Origin: Ananas comosus
Taxonomy: Eukaryota > Streptophyta > Magnoliopsida > Poales > Bromeliaceae
Length of the DNA stretch: 64,000 nt
Assembly (NCBI RefSeq): GCF_001540865.1
Contig: NC_033636.1
Location: forward strand, 3,491,069-3,555,068
Direction of reading: 5' to 3'
Positions 24,066-35,557 of the stretch are shown here, piece after piece; position 1 is the stretch's first letter; each line of letters begins with the position of its first letter. Below the pieces are notes generated by a model. The model saw nothing but the letters and a program-made list of their open reading frames with translations, was not told where the DNA came from and made no database searches. The position numbers and the translations under genes are program-made.

Positions 24066-24609
24066 AATTTACGCAATTTCTAAAATATTTTGAATAAACT
24101 ATTCAATATTATTTACCAAAGTTGGGATAAAAGTATATAATAATATATTTCTATATTTCCGTTGTTATCATTTAAATTTTTAAATTTAAGTTTATAAAAT
24201 TTAAAAAAAGAGTGTGACGCCGGCGGGTAGATAATATTTCAGTAAGTTAATATATATATATTTTTAACTGTTAGCATTCATAATTTGAATATAAAATTTA
24301 AAATCTAAAATGTAGGAACTAAAATTTAAAATTTAAAACAGTAAAATTTTAGCTTTAGTAATTAAGGTAAAATATACAATTTTAAATTCTATGTTTTAAA
24401 TTTTCTACAAAAGACGCTCAGTTGATTGCCTTGTCTGTAGGTTTGGTTTGTAATTTCCAGCTCTCAAACTCAGATAATCTTAACATAAAAGAACTTGCAT
24501 TCTGATGCCCACCACTGCCATATTTCTGTATATGGAATGAAGCAATATGTGATTCTTAATCAAGCCATATAGGTGATGGACCTCAGAGAAAGTAAACAAA
24601 AAAATCATA

Positions 24610-25550
24610 CCTGTGAGATGGGGGTTGTGTCTTCCAAATCCACACTTCGAAGGCTTATTTTCCGCATCTGGTCGTTGTTAAGCTCAGGGATCTTATACAC
24701 CACTGCTCCAATTCCCCTAAATTTTTGTAGGGATAATGAGTAATATGAGCCACTTATAGAGTTGAGCGGAGATATATTCAATAGTAGTTTGAATGGAAAT
24801 TAAGTTTTCCTGATAGTAAAGTTGGAAGCAAAGGTTATTTTGAAGTAGAGACAAATCAATTAATATAGTGCGTCTACGATCTCCATACAATTGTATAACA
24901 TAAAGCTCGTAGATAATAAAAAAGGCCGGCATTGTTGTATTAGAACATACTCTGTTTGTTCGAAGATTTTCATGTAAGCAAGTCATGCATCCAAATAAAG
25001 ATTTTCGAAGTTGCATACTACACTCTTAGAGACAAATAAACAACAGAAGACAGACATGGATACGTCAGGAAATAATAGAAAATCAACCTTAGATTCAGGA
25101 ATTGGCTCCTTTTAGCTAGCTGGTGCCCGAGCTCGCTCCTCAGGTTTGAAATAGAATCAACATCAACAACCTAAACATTTTGAAAGATTAGAAGGAGAAA
25201 TATGATTCCGATGCTACAGCATTGAGAAATATGGCGGCCTAGTGCGTGTGGTGTATCTATGTAAACATTATACCAAACAGTCCGCGAGAACATGTAATTC
25301 CATCGAACTAATTAAGCACCAAATTATCAAAATAAACGTAAAAAATTGTCGCAAGTTAGGTTCAATTTTAGTGGGAATTGGGAGTTTGAGGCTTATACGA
25401 TGGGATTCAGCGATTTGAAGGAAAAAGATACGTCTATCTCGCCGCCCTCGTCGACAATTGCTGGGGCGAAGAGGCAGAGCTTTGCGGCCGAGCTCGCTGT
25501 GGCGGCGCTGTCGCCGTCGCCGCCACCGCCACTGCCACCGATGGGATAGA
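24610..25550 (-). pseudogene. Possible captured gene fragments
   Basis: Two minus-strand segments look like exons. Segment 24612-24717 encodes IPELNNDQMRKISLRSVDLE and ends CAG|GTATGA. Segment 25089-25171 encodes VVDVDSISNLRSELGHQLAK, with TTTAG| before it and AAG|GTTGAT after. A Gly/Ala-rich open stretch at 25393-25550 may be a first exon. The parent gene is not recognised. They lie upstream, on the same strand, of the Helitron 3' end at 24037, so capture by that Helitron is plausible. Confidence 0.4.
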
Positions 25551-25790
25551 AATCAAAACAAAAAAAAAAATCACAAAATAGACGACATATGTTATAAAAA
25601 TTAAACATACATTGGAGAATGTTTAAATTTTCTTTTTTACATGACAGTTGTATTATTATTATTGATTAGAATGTTGCTATTGACTATATGTCTTCACTTA
25701 TGGCCTTTACCTGATCCAGCAGCTTAACTGAAACAAAAAATACAAATAAATAATTTAGCATTAAAATTCCACATATATGAATAATATATA

Positions 25791-25847
25791 TACTCATAAG
25801 AGTATAGTACGAAATGCTCTATACTCATAAGAGTATAGTAGCCCTAG
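25791..25847. mobile_element. Minimal (TA)n-embedded element C
   Basis: Two copies of the cassette ACTCATAAGAGTATAGTA separated by only GAAATGCTCTAT or so, with no core. It is next to a (TA)n run and ends GTAGCCCTAGC as element A does. It appears to be a core-less derivative. Confidence 0.6.
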
Positions 25848-25864
25848 CTATATATATATATATA

Positions 25865-26092
25865 GAGTCCAGCTACTGTGCTATTAATAGCACGAAGCAC
25901 TTGGTGCTACCAAGTTTTCCGCCGTTAGATCTACCTTTTGATCATTTTCACCCGTTAGATCATACTATTCAACCAACCACCCACTCAACCCTAGGGGCCC
26001 ACATCATCCTAACCGCACATCTCTTAATCCAATGGCCAAAAATTTGGTAGCACCAATAACTTGGTGCTATTAATAGCTTAGTAGCCTAGTTC
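25865..26092. mobile_element. (TA)n-embedded element D, short core
   Basis: Hairpin cassette GCTATTAATAGCACGAAGCA at the left and GGTGCTATTAATAGC at the right enclose the short core with CCAACCACCCACTCAACCCT. It is followed by TAGCCTAGTTC and (TA)n. Same core as the elements at 29581, 34029 and, inverted, 34596. Confidence 0.75.
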
Positions 26093-26440
26093 TATATATA
26101 TATATATATATAGGGTTTTCGAATAAATTTTCAACAGCAGCGGCAAAATTGCGAAGAAAAACACAACAATTCCAAAAGAAATAAAATCCTCAATATTATG
26201 CAACAAATAAAAACTTATTTAAGGAAGTTTGGGTATTTAAGAAAACTTTCCACCTTGAAGATGTTTCGATAGCGGGATCAACCTCTTTTTTAATGTAAAC
26301 CATTACTATCATCTTAGGCTCCAGAGATAAAAAGATTTAAAAAAGTAATAAATAGGGTAGCTGGCAAAAAAATAAACAATGCAGTTAGCAAATGCGAGAA
26401 TAAAAGAATGGAACCAATACCATGACAAAGCATTATTAAC
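26093..26440 (+). other. Intron 3 spacer
   Basis: AT-rich sequence with no recognised element. Confidence 0.5.
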
Positions 26441-26451
26441 CATTCAAATCA

Positions 26452-26610
26452 CCACCGACTCTTCCGAGCGCAAGTGGCAAAAGGCTTGCTAGTTGGTACC
26501 TGAAATCCCAAGTTCGAATTCTAGTTGATTCACATTTCCAGCTAAATTAGTTTGTAAAAAGAAATAAACAAAGCGGATAGCATGCTACTTTTCTCTCAAA
26601 AAAAAAAAAA
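26452..26610 (+). mobile_element. tRNA-derived SINE, copy 2
   Basis: Has GTGGCAAAAGGCTTG (A box region) and CCCAAGTTCGAATTC (B box region). It shares GATTCACATTTCCAGCTAAA with copy 1 at 17461-17618 and ends in CTCTC and a 13-A tail. It is flanked by CATTCAAATCA (26441-26451) and CATCCAAATCA (26612-26622), an 11-bp target duplication with one mismatch. Confidence 0.8.
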
Positions 26611-26622
26611 TCATCCAAATCA

Positions 26623-27250
26623 AACTGAGGGCAAAAAACATAACATCATTTAAAGAGAAAATAAAGTAAAAATAAGTGGGAAGCACTTTTAAAAGATAGT
26701 CCATAACAACCTGTAAAAAAATCAAAAGTTAAGAGGAGTTGCGAAGCAAGAATAACAGCAATAGGGTAAGATTAATTCCGAAGGCAACACCAAGAAGAAC
26801 TAAACTATATAAATGCAAATCAGGAACAACAGCAATAAAGCCAGATTCATTCTAAAGTCAACACCAAGAAGCACAACTAAATCATAGGGAATAAAAAAAA
26901 TAGAGAGAAGGAGAGCTTCTTCTCCAAAACTAAAGAAAAATGTGAGGACTAAATATTCGAGGTTAGGTAGAAGATTGACGCATATGCAATATCATCACAT
27001 TTAATTAGAATGAAGATTCTTGCTGCCATCTACCTAATCTCAGCATATACAATCTCAGAGGGTGATTACATAGAGTGTTCTAAGAGAAGGGAGGACAAAA
27101 AAGAGAATGTTCAAGATCCAAAAAAGCTATCAAACAGGACAGGTCTTATCACCACGAAACTTACCAAATTAGCAAGTCCCGGAACTTTTCAGTCAATAAC
27201 AATTAAGCTAGTACATGCGCCAAAATCTTTGACACATGATCAACTCGGCA
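26623..27250 (+). other. Intron 3 spacer
   Basis: Purine-rich, non-coding sequence with short repeated phrases (ACACCAAGAAG occurs twice near 26790-26870). Nothing more can be assigned. Confidence 0.5.
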
Positions 27251-27350
27251 TTTCGTCGAACAGGGCGCGGGCAGCAGGGAGAGGGCATTGGGGTTCGCCA
27301 GCGGGAGGTCGGAGAGGGTGCCAAGGAGAGGGTGCGGTGCCGGCGAAGTT
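27248..27350 (-). pseudogene. Possible pentatricopeptide-repeat remnant
   Basis: On the minus strand a short frame reads AARALFDEMPS. ALFDEMP is the usual end of a first helix in plant pentatricopeptide repeats. The preceding leucine-rich stretch is in another frame, so a frameshift would be needed. Weak evidence; it could be chance in GC-rich DNA. Confidence 0.2.
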
Positions 27351-27492
27351 CACACTGCAGATCCCGGCGCTAGGGAGAGGGCACGGCGCCGGTGAGGGAG
27401 AGAGCGCGGAGATCACTCCCCGCGCCCGCGTCGGGACCCAACCCGCGCGGCGTGGGCCGCCTACGCTGCTCGCACCCCTTGCGCGCGCCTAC

Positions 27493-27530
27493 GCCCACGC
27501 CCACGCCCACGCCCACGCCCACGCCCGCGC
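27493..27530. repeat. CCCACG hexanucleotide repeat
   Basis: About five to six tandem copies of CCCACG within a very GC-rich block. Confidence 0.8.
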
Positions 27531-27614
27531 GGGCTGCGTCCGTGTCGACTCGTGCCCTCACGCGCCGCACGCTCGCCCGCGCCTGCTCTCGTCTGCACGC
27601 TTGTGCCCGCGCTT

Positions 27615-28198
27615 GCCCCCTCTGCGCCCCCGCCCGCTCGCGCTGGGGAGAGAGGAAGAGAGAGGGAGAGAGCCGGGAAGGGGGGGAGAGGGGGGGAGAG
27701 AGAGATCTCTCTCCTTCTCACGCGCGCGTGCGCGAGGAGGTGCGGGTCGCCCGCACATAGTAGGCCCCTCACCTCTCTCTCTCTCTCTCTTTCTCCTTAC
27801 CCCTTGGCTCTCTCTCTCTCTCCCCACGTGCAAGCGACCAGCTCCCGGCACCCGCTCGCACCCCTTTCACGCCCGCGCCCACTCGAGAAGAAACGACAGA
27901 NGCCCCCTCTGCGCCCCCGCCCGCTCGCGCTGGGGAGAGAGGAAGAGAGAGGGAGAGAGCCGGGAAGGGGGGGAGAGGGGGGGAGAGAGAGATCTCTCTC
28001 CTTCTCACGCGCGCGTGCGCGAGGGGGTGCGGGTCGCCCGCACATAGTAGGCCCCTCGCCTCTCTCTCTCTCTTTCTCCTTACCCCTTGGCTCTCTCTCT
28101 CTCTCTCCCCCACGTGCAAGCGACCAGCTCCCGGCACTCGCTCGCACCCCTTTCGCGCCCGCACCCGCACCCGCGCCCGCTCGAGAAGAAACGACAGA
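27615..28198. repeat. Direct duplication around an N, probable assembly artefact
   Basis: 27615-27900 and 27902-28198 are near-identical copies (both begin GCCCCCTCTGCGCCCCCGCC and end ACGACAGA). They are separated only by the N at 27901. The differences are mainly in GA/CT-rich stretches and a few substitutions. A duplication whose break is exactly the gap character suggests two contig ends, or two haplotypes, that were not merged. Confidence 0.75.
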
Positions 28199-28495
28199 GA
28201 GGGGGGTGCTGAGAAGCGGCCACGTAGGCCACAGTAAAACTCTCGATTCATTATATCTATAGATTAGAGCTACATGATAGGCACATTGAGGGGCCGTTTG
28301 GTTCAATTTAATTGTAAAAGTAGTGTAGTTGGAGATGCATGGAGTTGGAAATGTAGTAATTATAGTTACATACATTTTGTTTGATTGGATGTAGTAAAAA
28401 GCACTGTGGCTATAAATTATTTATTTAGTTGTATGCGATTGAACAATGCATTTACCAAATTCATCACTTTATATATATATATATACACACACTTT

Positions 28496-28531
<36 letters not shown>

Positions 28532-28874
28532 CAAGGTTTTAAGTGCCCGTCGGCACGGGCCGTATCCACCGTGCCGTACCGTGCCAACAAGATACCGGCA
28601 CGATACAGACCCCGTGTCAATGGCACAGTTCAAAACCCTTTATTTTTTAAATTAGCAAGCAATTTTTTCAATAAAGTTCAAAAGATGTGATAAAAAGACA
28701 TAACAAATAGTTTGAATATTTTGTTGCTAAAGAAAATAAATATTTCATGCTATTATGTGTCGGCACGCAAGAATTTTTTTGACCGGCACGTATCGGCACG
28801 GCTCGGCACGCACCGTGCCGTACCGTGCCAGCAAGTTTCCGGCACGACCCCGTGCCACGGCACTTTAATCCTTG
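28532..28874 (-). mobile_element. hAT MITE, copy a
   Basis: Ends CAAGGTTTTAAGTGCC and GGCACTTTAATCCTTG, with a perfect 8-bp duplication ATGTATAT at 28524-28531 and 28875-28882. The subterminal parts are dense in CGTGCC/GGCACG; the middle is AT-rich. The family has further copies at 34277, 37074 and 61901. Confidence 0.9.
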
Positions 28875-29007
28875 ATGTATATGTATGTATATATGTATGT
28901 ATATGTATGTATATGTATATACATGTATGTATGTATGTATATACATGTATATACATACATATATAGTATATACACACATAAATAGTATATACATACATAA
29001 ATATATA

Positions 29008-29550
29008 GAGTTGAGCTAGAATACTATCGATAGCAAATGGGCTCCGTTGCCACCTATTTGTTTTCGATGATGGAGCCTCCAAATCGACGATCGGCACCGT
29101 TGAATATGATCTATACCACTTGAAGTGTTTAGAAATCAAATTTCATGTATTTTTTATATTGTTCTCTTATTCATCGAGTGGACACAAAAATAAACGGCTG
29201 AAAATGAATATTCTTTAAAAAATGATGATAGGAGTCTTGTAATTAAGATCAAGAGTGTAGATCTTGTTTTAAATAGTTTAAAGAATTTTCTAACAAAAAT
29301 TCAATAATTTGAATATATTTACACCGTTAAACGAGAAAACGCCTTATATCGACTATTAAAATTACAAATTTTGAAATCCTTTAATCATTAGGCAAATGAT
29401 GTCGAAAAGATTTGAAATTTGATTTATAAACACTTCAAGTGGTATAGATTATGTTTAACGGTGCCGATCGTCGATTTGAAGGCTCCATCATCGAAAACAA
29501 ATAGGTGGCAACAGAGCCCATTTGCTATTGATAGTATTCTAGCTCAACTC
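29008..29550. mobile_element. (TA)n-embedded foldback element E, long core
   Basis: Outer arms GTTGAGCTAGAATACTATCG and the complement ending TCTAGCTCAAC. The inner arms contain TTTTCGATGATGGAGCC and ACTTCAAGTGGTATAG. About 180 bp per arm pairs. Flanked on both sides by (TA)n. Confidence 0.8.
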
Positions 29551-29580
29551 CATATATATATATATGTATATATATATATA

Positions 29581-29808
29581 TCCAGCTGGGATACTATTAA
29601 TAGCACGAAGCATTTGGTGCTATCAAGTTTTCTACCGTTAGATTTACCTCTTTTATCATTTTCATCCGTTCGATTATACTATTCAACCAACCACTCACTC
29701 AACCGTAGAGGGCCTACATCATCCTAACCGCACATCTTTTAATTCAAGGGCGAAAAACTTAATAGCACCAAGTCATTGGTGCTATTAATAGTATTCCAGC
29801 CTAGTTCT
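29581..29808. mobile_element. (TA)n-embedded element F, short core
   Basis: Cassette CTATTAATAGCACGAAGCA with GGTGCTATTAATAGTA at the far end, and a core with CCAACCACTCACTCAACC. It starts 30 bp after element E with (TA)n between them. Confidence 0.75.
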
Positions 29809-29828
29809 ATATATATATATATATATCT

Positions 29829-31147
29829 GTACTATATATAAAAGCATGTATTTCAAATTTCGGTTTGTAGACAGACTCATTTTTTGGCGGGAAAAAAAAT
29901 TGATTCCCCCTTCCTTACATAAAATAAATAACAGAATTAAACAAACTTTTAATTCTTCTTTATTTCTATAATAGAAAAAAAATTTATGCTTATCCAAATT
30001 TTTGAATATCTACTGTGAATTTAATCCAAAATTTGTAAATTCTTCTTTATCTCTATTTATAATATAATATCTATACCATTTTCTATACTATATATAAAAA
30101 CACATAATATCTATACTATCTTCTATACCAGATATAAAAACACATTTCAAATTTCAGTCTGTCGACAGATCCTTTTTTTTGCGGGAAAAAAAATTGATTT
30201 CTCTTTCCTTACGTAAAATAAATAACGTAATGAAACAAACTTTTAATTTCTCTTTATCTCTAAAATAGAAAAAAATATATTTATCCAAATTTTTGCCAAC
30301 CGAAAGATATCTACTATGAATATATATTTTAATTCAAAATTTGTTAAATTTCTTTTATCTCTAAAGTAGAAAAAAATTCATACTTATTCAAATTTTTGCC
30401 AGAATACCTACTTTTAAATCTATATTTCAATTAAAAATTTAAAATTAATTTAAAACTTTGAATTTTGGGACTATCAACATATTACAACGAAAATAATTTA
30501 AAAGATAGATTGGTTGATAAATTTGTAAATCATATTTTTGAATTAATATGATGTACAAATTTATGATCAATTTGTAAAAAATTATCTCAAATAAGAACGA
30601 ATGGTAATGAACAATTTGTTAAAAAAAATATTTATATCCATCTATAAATTCAATTCTACTAACGTTTATGATCAATTGGTTAAAAATATTTGAAATAAAA
30701 ATGAACGGTTATGATCAATTGGTTAAAAAATAGCACTTTTATCTATTTATTTTACATTAAAATTTAAAGTTGAGTTTAAATCGTTAATTAAATTTAATTT
30801 TTGATTTTTGATATATCAATTAAAAAATTTTAATTATATAATGGATCAAAATTAAATTTTAAATTTTGAAATAAATGTCAATTAAATTTTTATTCTTTTA
30901 GTTTAAAACACTTACTTAAATCTTAGATTTTTAGAAATAAAAAAATATATAAATATATAAAAATATTTAATGCATATCAGTATCACAAGAAACATAATAT
31001 AAGATATTGTAGTATTTCTAATAAAAATATAACATATAAAATTACAAAATATTTTATTCTAAATTTTTTAATAAATATGATTTATAAATTTTTATTATTT
31101 ACAATAAATTAATTAAAATCGTTACGTGCATTTGCACGTACACTCAA

Positions 31148-31150
<3 letters not shown>
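29829..31150 (+). mobile_element. Helitron-like AT-rich element
   Basis: Begins TCTGTACTATATATAAAAGC after an A, like many plant Helitron 5' ends. Its first 300 bp recur imperfectly from 30085 (TCTATACTATATATAAAAAC, then GCGGGAAAAAAAATTGATT). Near the right edge is a perfect 8-bp stem hairpin TACGTGCATTTGCACGTA (31123-31140), followed by CACTCAACT. The expected terminal CTRR is not exact, hence moderate confidence. Confidence 0.4.

Positions 31151-31178
<28 letters not shown>
31151..31178. repeat. (TA)n microsatellite
   Basis: Pure AT dinucleotide run immediately before the LTR at 31179. Confidence 0.95.
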
Positions 31179-31181
<3 letters not shown>

Positions 31182-33162
31182 CACGCTCCGGATTACCATG
31201 TTTTTCCGGGCACATCTATAGACCCGCCGTATTCCCGCCGTATATAAAGGAATTTTCAATATCTACGAAGCGATAATTGTACCTGTAATCAAATCATAGC
31301 TATAACTAGAAGTATAGAGCTGCTAAACTAAAACATGTATATATAACATAAGGTTCATAGTACATACAAAACTCCGGACCAACACTATCACCTCGCTCCA
31401 ACGAGTAAACCGAACACAGTATGTACATGAACAAAATCCACTACCTCAGACGGATACTCCGCTAGCACAGCAACCAAGGGTAGGAAGAAACTAGCTTGCG
31501 ACTCCCTTCCCGCGGTCGGAATCAGCAATAGTAGTAGTTGCAGACGAAGGCTCTACAAAAAAGTGTCAACAACTGGGTGTGAGAACTACTGTAAAACAAG
31601 TAGTCCTCAGTTGGTAACGCCGCCGACCTCAACGACTCACCCACTAAGTCTACAGAAATAGGTATAAAGGATAGTAAGGAAAGTTGGAAAAACTCTACAG
31701 CTACATTCCATTATACTATCTCTAACCAACACAGGCTATCTGTAAATAAAAACATGCATCACACTGACCCAATCTCACTAGGGACTGTGATACACTCGTC
31801 TCGCCTGTCTAAGCTACACCGTACACCACCCTCGGGTAGCCGGTAGAGAGCAAAAGTCCAACCTGGACTACTACGACATCAACGCAAAACAAGGTAGCCA
31901 GACTCTGAAGCGGCACTCCGGGCGCGACCCAACCAAGTATGCAAGCGTGTTTTTGCCGAGCTCAATCAGGCTCTCACAGGCTGTAGTCAACGCAAATGGG
32001 TCTAGCTGGTCTAACAACCAAAGCTCACGTGCCCTTGGCACAATCTGATGTAGAATATAAAAATCTGGGTTCCCTGTCAACCACGACGATAACCAACAGT
32101 ACTAAACAGTCTACACTCAACTGTAAAATGAGCTCGGCCTCCTAGCACGAGCGTAAACTCATCCTACACTAATCTGAATATCCACCGCATACTAACAGCG
32201 GCGATACAAAAGAACCACAGCTTTTAAAACTAAATCTGGTAACTTTTCAGAAAAATGACAGTGTAGGGTTAAATGGTTTTCTCCTAAGTCATTTTCCAAG
32301 TCCAACATGCCTGCAATCATTAGCTTAACTCCAAATTCAAATTTTATGTTCTAACATACAAATTCCATGAATTCGAGTACTAGCAAAAGAAACAAAACCA
32401 ATATAACAAGTTAACGATGCTAGGACTTAGAAGGAAATCCGATGATTTCGGCAAACATCAACCCATCTCGAAAAGCTCGTCCAACCACTGCGAGAAGTCA
32501 AAAGGAGGGAACCCACGCGCTCGCCCGACCTCCAACGACGCAATCGCGACGCCCACGCTCTCGAACGGCCCTCCGGAGCAACGTCGAAATCCACCCGAGC
32601 TCGAGCCGCGACCTCCACAACGTACGAGTCAACCAGCTAGAGAGAGAGGGAAAGAAGAAGAATACCTTGCTATAAAGCTCTCTGTGAATATAAAGGCTGG
32701 GGATAAACATGGGAATGCACGACCAATAAAATGACCAAACTGTCCCTTACCTACTCAAAAGTCCAGCTGGAGTATTGGCACTCCACCTGAATATCGGTAC
32801 TCGGGCCCTCAGCCTGCAGCTTCGGGCGCTGGGTACCGGTACCAGCCCGATGCAGTACCGGTACCCGAGCTCGATTTCGGTACTCGACAGGTCGGTACCG
32901 GTACTCAGCATCACCTCACACAAACCCGAGAGCATCCTATTCTGTAATTCTACTGGGGTACTGGTACTCTTAGAGTACCGGTACTCAACACTGAAATCCT
33001 GCACTTTGCGGATTTCCGTGTCAGAATTCTACCCTTGCCTCACGTTGAGTCTACTTTGCATTTATTTTGCGCTAAAACCACTCCGACTTGTTTCGACACT
33101 CTCCAGATATGTCGACAAGCCTCAGATGCTGAGATCTCACAAGCAACCATACACCAGGGACA
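31179..33162 (-). mobile_element. Gypsy-type LTR, same family as 50765-52652
   Basis: Begins TGTCACGCTCCGG and ends CCAGGGACA. In reverse complement it shares GAGGCTTGTCGACA, GGAGAGTGTCG and the GGACTACTTGTTTTACAGTA region with the plus-strand copy at 50765. GAGTACCGGTACTC-type palindromes lie at 32765-32990. It is embedded in (TA)n, so the target duplication is not resolvable. No internal domain is adjacent. Confidence 0.8.
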
Positions 33163-33338
33163 CTATATATATATATATATATGTGTATATATATATATAT
33201 ATAGGTATAATATATATATATTATAATATATAGTATATATATCATATACACAACACACATATATATAACATATGATGTGTGCTGTGGTGTGATATATTAT
33301 ATATATTATATATAATATTATATATATATATATATATA
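33163..33338. repeat. AT-rich microsatellite tract
   Basis: Runs of TA with interruptions of ATGTG and ACACA types, between the LTR and foldback element G. Confidence 0.85.
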
Positions 33339-33858
33339 GAATTAGGCTACGTCATACTATCTACTAGTATCGAGCTCTAGGACTATGTAGTGTTGGTTTT
33401 CGATCTTAGGGCGTTCAAAACCAATGATCCACACCGTTAAAACTTGATTCTGTATTTAAAGTTTTCTAGAAATAAAATTTTATATTTTTTCGACATAGTT
33501 TACTTTATGATCAAACTATTTCAAAATTATCTATTTTCAATGGCTTATTATGACAAGTTTTGGAGTTGAACGGTGTAGACGAATCTAAATTCTTCAAATT
33601 TTTGATAGAAAATACTTTTAAACTATATAGATTAAGGTTAAATTCTTGATCTTGAATTTAAATGTCTATACTCAAATTTAAAGATTATTCAATGTCCATC
33701 GTCCATTTTTATTATATTTTATATTACAAGTAAACGATTATCGAAAAAAACTCAAATTTTATTCCTAGAAAATTCATATGACCCTAATCATATTTAACGG
33801 TGTGGATCGTTGCTTGAACCGCTAGATCGAAACCAACACTATAGTACCGGAGCTCGGT
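33339..33858. mobile_element. (TA)n-embedded foldback element G, long core
   Basis: Arms TTTTCGATCTTAGGGCG... and the complement at 33815-33835 (AGATCGAAACCAACACTAT) pair imperfectly, and the interior shares TTTAACGGTGTGGATCG-type sequence. The outer cassette (ACTAGTATCGAGCTC) differs from all other copies. Flanked by TA-rich DNA. Confidence 0.65.
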
Positions 33859-33865
33859 ATATAGA

Positions 33866-33905
<40 letters not shown>

Positions 33906-34028
33906 TATGTATATATACATATGATGTGTGTGTATATACATCATATGTATACATATATGTATACATATGTATACATCATATGTATACATATATGATGTAT
34001 ACATATATGTATACATATATATTTATAT
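33859..34028. repeat. Complex TA/ATGT microsatellite
   Basis: TATACATATGTATACATCAT-type self-complementary repeats between elements G and H; likely able to form cruciforms. Confidence 0.85.
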
Positions 34029-34258
34029 TGTCCGGCTACAATGCTATCGATAGTACCAAGCACCAGGTGCTATCAAGTTTTCTGCCGTTAGATCAATCCC
34101 TTTGACCATTTTCACCCGTTATATCATACTATTTAACCAACCACCCACTCAGCTCTAGGGGACCGCTATCATCCTAACCGTATATCGCTTCATCCAAGGG
34201 CCGAAAACTTAATAACACCAATGACTTGGTGTTATCAATAGTATTCTAGCCTAGTTCT
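34029..34258. mobile_element. (TA)n-embedded element H, short core
   Basis: Starts TGTCCGGCTACAATGCTATC with cassette GCTATCGATAGTACCAAGCA. The core has CCAACCACCCACTCAGCTCT. It ends TAGCCTAGTTC before (TA)n. Nearest relatives are elements D and F. Confidence 0.75.
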
Positions 34259-34276
34259 ATATATATATATTTAGAG

Positions 34277-34590
34277 CAAGGATTTAAGTGCCGTGGCATA
34301 AGGTCGTGCCGGAACACGGTGCGTGTCGAGCCGTGCTGATGTGTGCTGGTCAAACAAATTCTTGTGTTCCGACACATAATAGCATGAAATATTTATTTTC
34401 TTTAGCAACAAAATATTCTAACTATTTATTATGTCTTTTTATCACATCTTTTGAACTTTATTGAGGAAATTACTTACTAATTTAAGAAATAGAGAGTTTT
34501 GAGCTGTGCCATCAGCACGAGATCTGTATCGTGCAGGTATCTTATTGGTATGGTGGATACGGCCCATGCCGACGGGCACTTAAGATCTTG
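34277..34590 (+). mobile_element. hAT MITE, copy b
   Basis: Ends CAAGGATTTAAGTGCCG and CACTTAAGATCTTG, with a perfect 8-bp duplication ATTTAGAG at 34269-34276 and 34591-34598. It inserted at the left edge of element I. Confidence 0.9.
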
Positions 34591-34595
34591 ATTTA

Positions 34596-34824
34596 GAGGC
34601 TAGGGCTACTATACTCTTATGAGTATAGAGCCCTTTGTACTCATAAGTTTTTGACTGTTGGATGAAGGGATGTGCGGTTAGGATGATAGTAGTCCCCTAG
34701 GGTTGAGTGGGTGGTTGGTTGAATAGTATGATCTAACGGATGGAAATGGTCAAAGAGAAAGATCTAAGGCTGAAAACTTAATGAGTTAAAAAAGGCCTAT
34801 ACTCATAAGAGTATAGTAGCTAGA
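34596..34824 (-). mobile_element. (TA)n-embedded element I, short core with another cassette
   Basis: The short core is present in reverse (GTTGAGTGGGTGGTTGGTTG), but the terminal hairpin is the ACTCATAAGAGTATAGTAGC cassette of elements A and C. A (CT)n run and then (TA)n follow. Confidence 0.75.
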
Positions 34825-35075
34825 CTCTCTCTCTCTCTCTCTCTCTCTTTATATATATATATAAGGTGTTAAAATTATCCTCTTTTTTTCTGTTTAGACA
34901 AACTTAACTTTTGATTAAAATTACTCTCCAATTGCTGCATTTGGAGCTGCGCCCAATTTGGACGTAGTTCGAACTACTGTAGTGCAGTTGCAAATACGTG
35001 CAACCAAACGACCTCTTATTTACTTTAACGATCTGTGGAATGGCTTAGAACTTCTCTTTATCATAGGTTGAAAGG

Positions 35076-35404
35076 ATTTTTTTTTAATAAATAATCCTTT
35101 CAATTTTTATAATTGTAAAAATAATTTTTTTAAAAAAATAATTATAAAAATAGATCTCTAAATGCGGTGAATGATTCACCGCATTCATAACTTCTTATTA
35201 GGAGTAGAAAAAGAATAAAAGCGGTGAACCATTCACTTCTTTTACCATCGTAGAAACATAGAAAGAAGTGAGAAAAAGAAAGAAAGTGGTGAATGATTCA
35301 CCGGTGAATCATTCACCGCTTTCATAGGACTATATTTATAAATAAAAATTTAACAGGTTTATTTTTAGAATAAAATTTTAGGAGAAGATTATTGCACTAA
35401 AAAA
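35076..35404. mobile_element. Palindrome-bearing short element P2
   Basis: Begins TAATAAATAATCCTTTCAAT and ends GGAGAAGATTATTGCACT. It contains the exact palindrome-like GCGGTGAATGATTCACCGC at 35164-35182 and two further copies near 35220 and 35288-35322. Non-coding. Confidence 0.6.
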
Positions 35405-35557
35405 TCCGGTTGAAAGCTAGTATTGAATGAGCATAATTGATCTCATGGAAATGTTCAAATCTAAATTGAAGAGATGTTAGATCCTTTTTTTCTTTCTTTT
35501 TTTTTTTTTTCCTCTTTTTAAACTTCATTATAGGTAGGTAGTATCACTGACTTCGAA

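Larger units (their letters stand above)
28286..35010. mobile_element. Possible MITE interrupted by many insertions
   Basis: The left edge GAGGGGCCGTTTGGTTCAA and the right edge GCAACCAAACGACCTC are complementary in the way of MITE ends. Between them lie the foldback, hAT, Helitron-like and LTR insertions listed separately. No clean target duplication was found, so the pairing may be fortuitous. Confidence 0.3.

Noticed and set aside
26452..26530. Possible tRNA gene
   Set aside because: A- and B-box-like motifs are present, but there is no cloverleaf with anticodon and acceptor stems; the A-tail and target duplication identify a SINE.
27010..28047. A 345-codon frame and several overlapping frames on both strands
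   Set aside because: Low-complexity Arg, Ala, Pro and Ser from GC-rich repeats; they cross the N at 27901 and a false duplication.
33035..34016. Frames made of Ile, Tyr, Thr and His
   Set aside because: Translations of TA/ATGT microsatellites; the same holds for the frames at 41052-41472 and 28385-28994.
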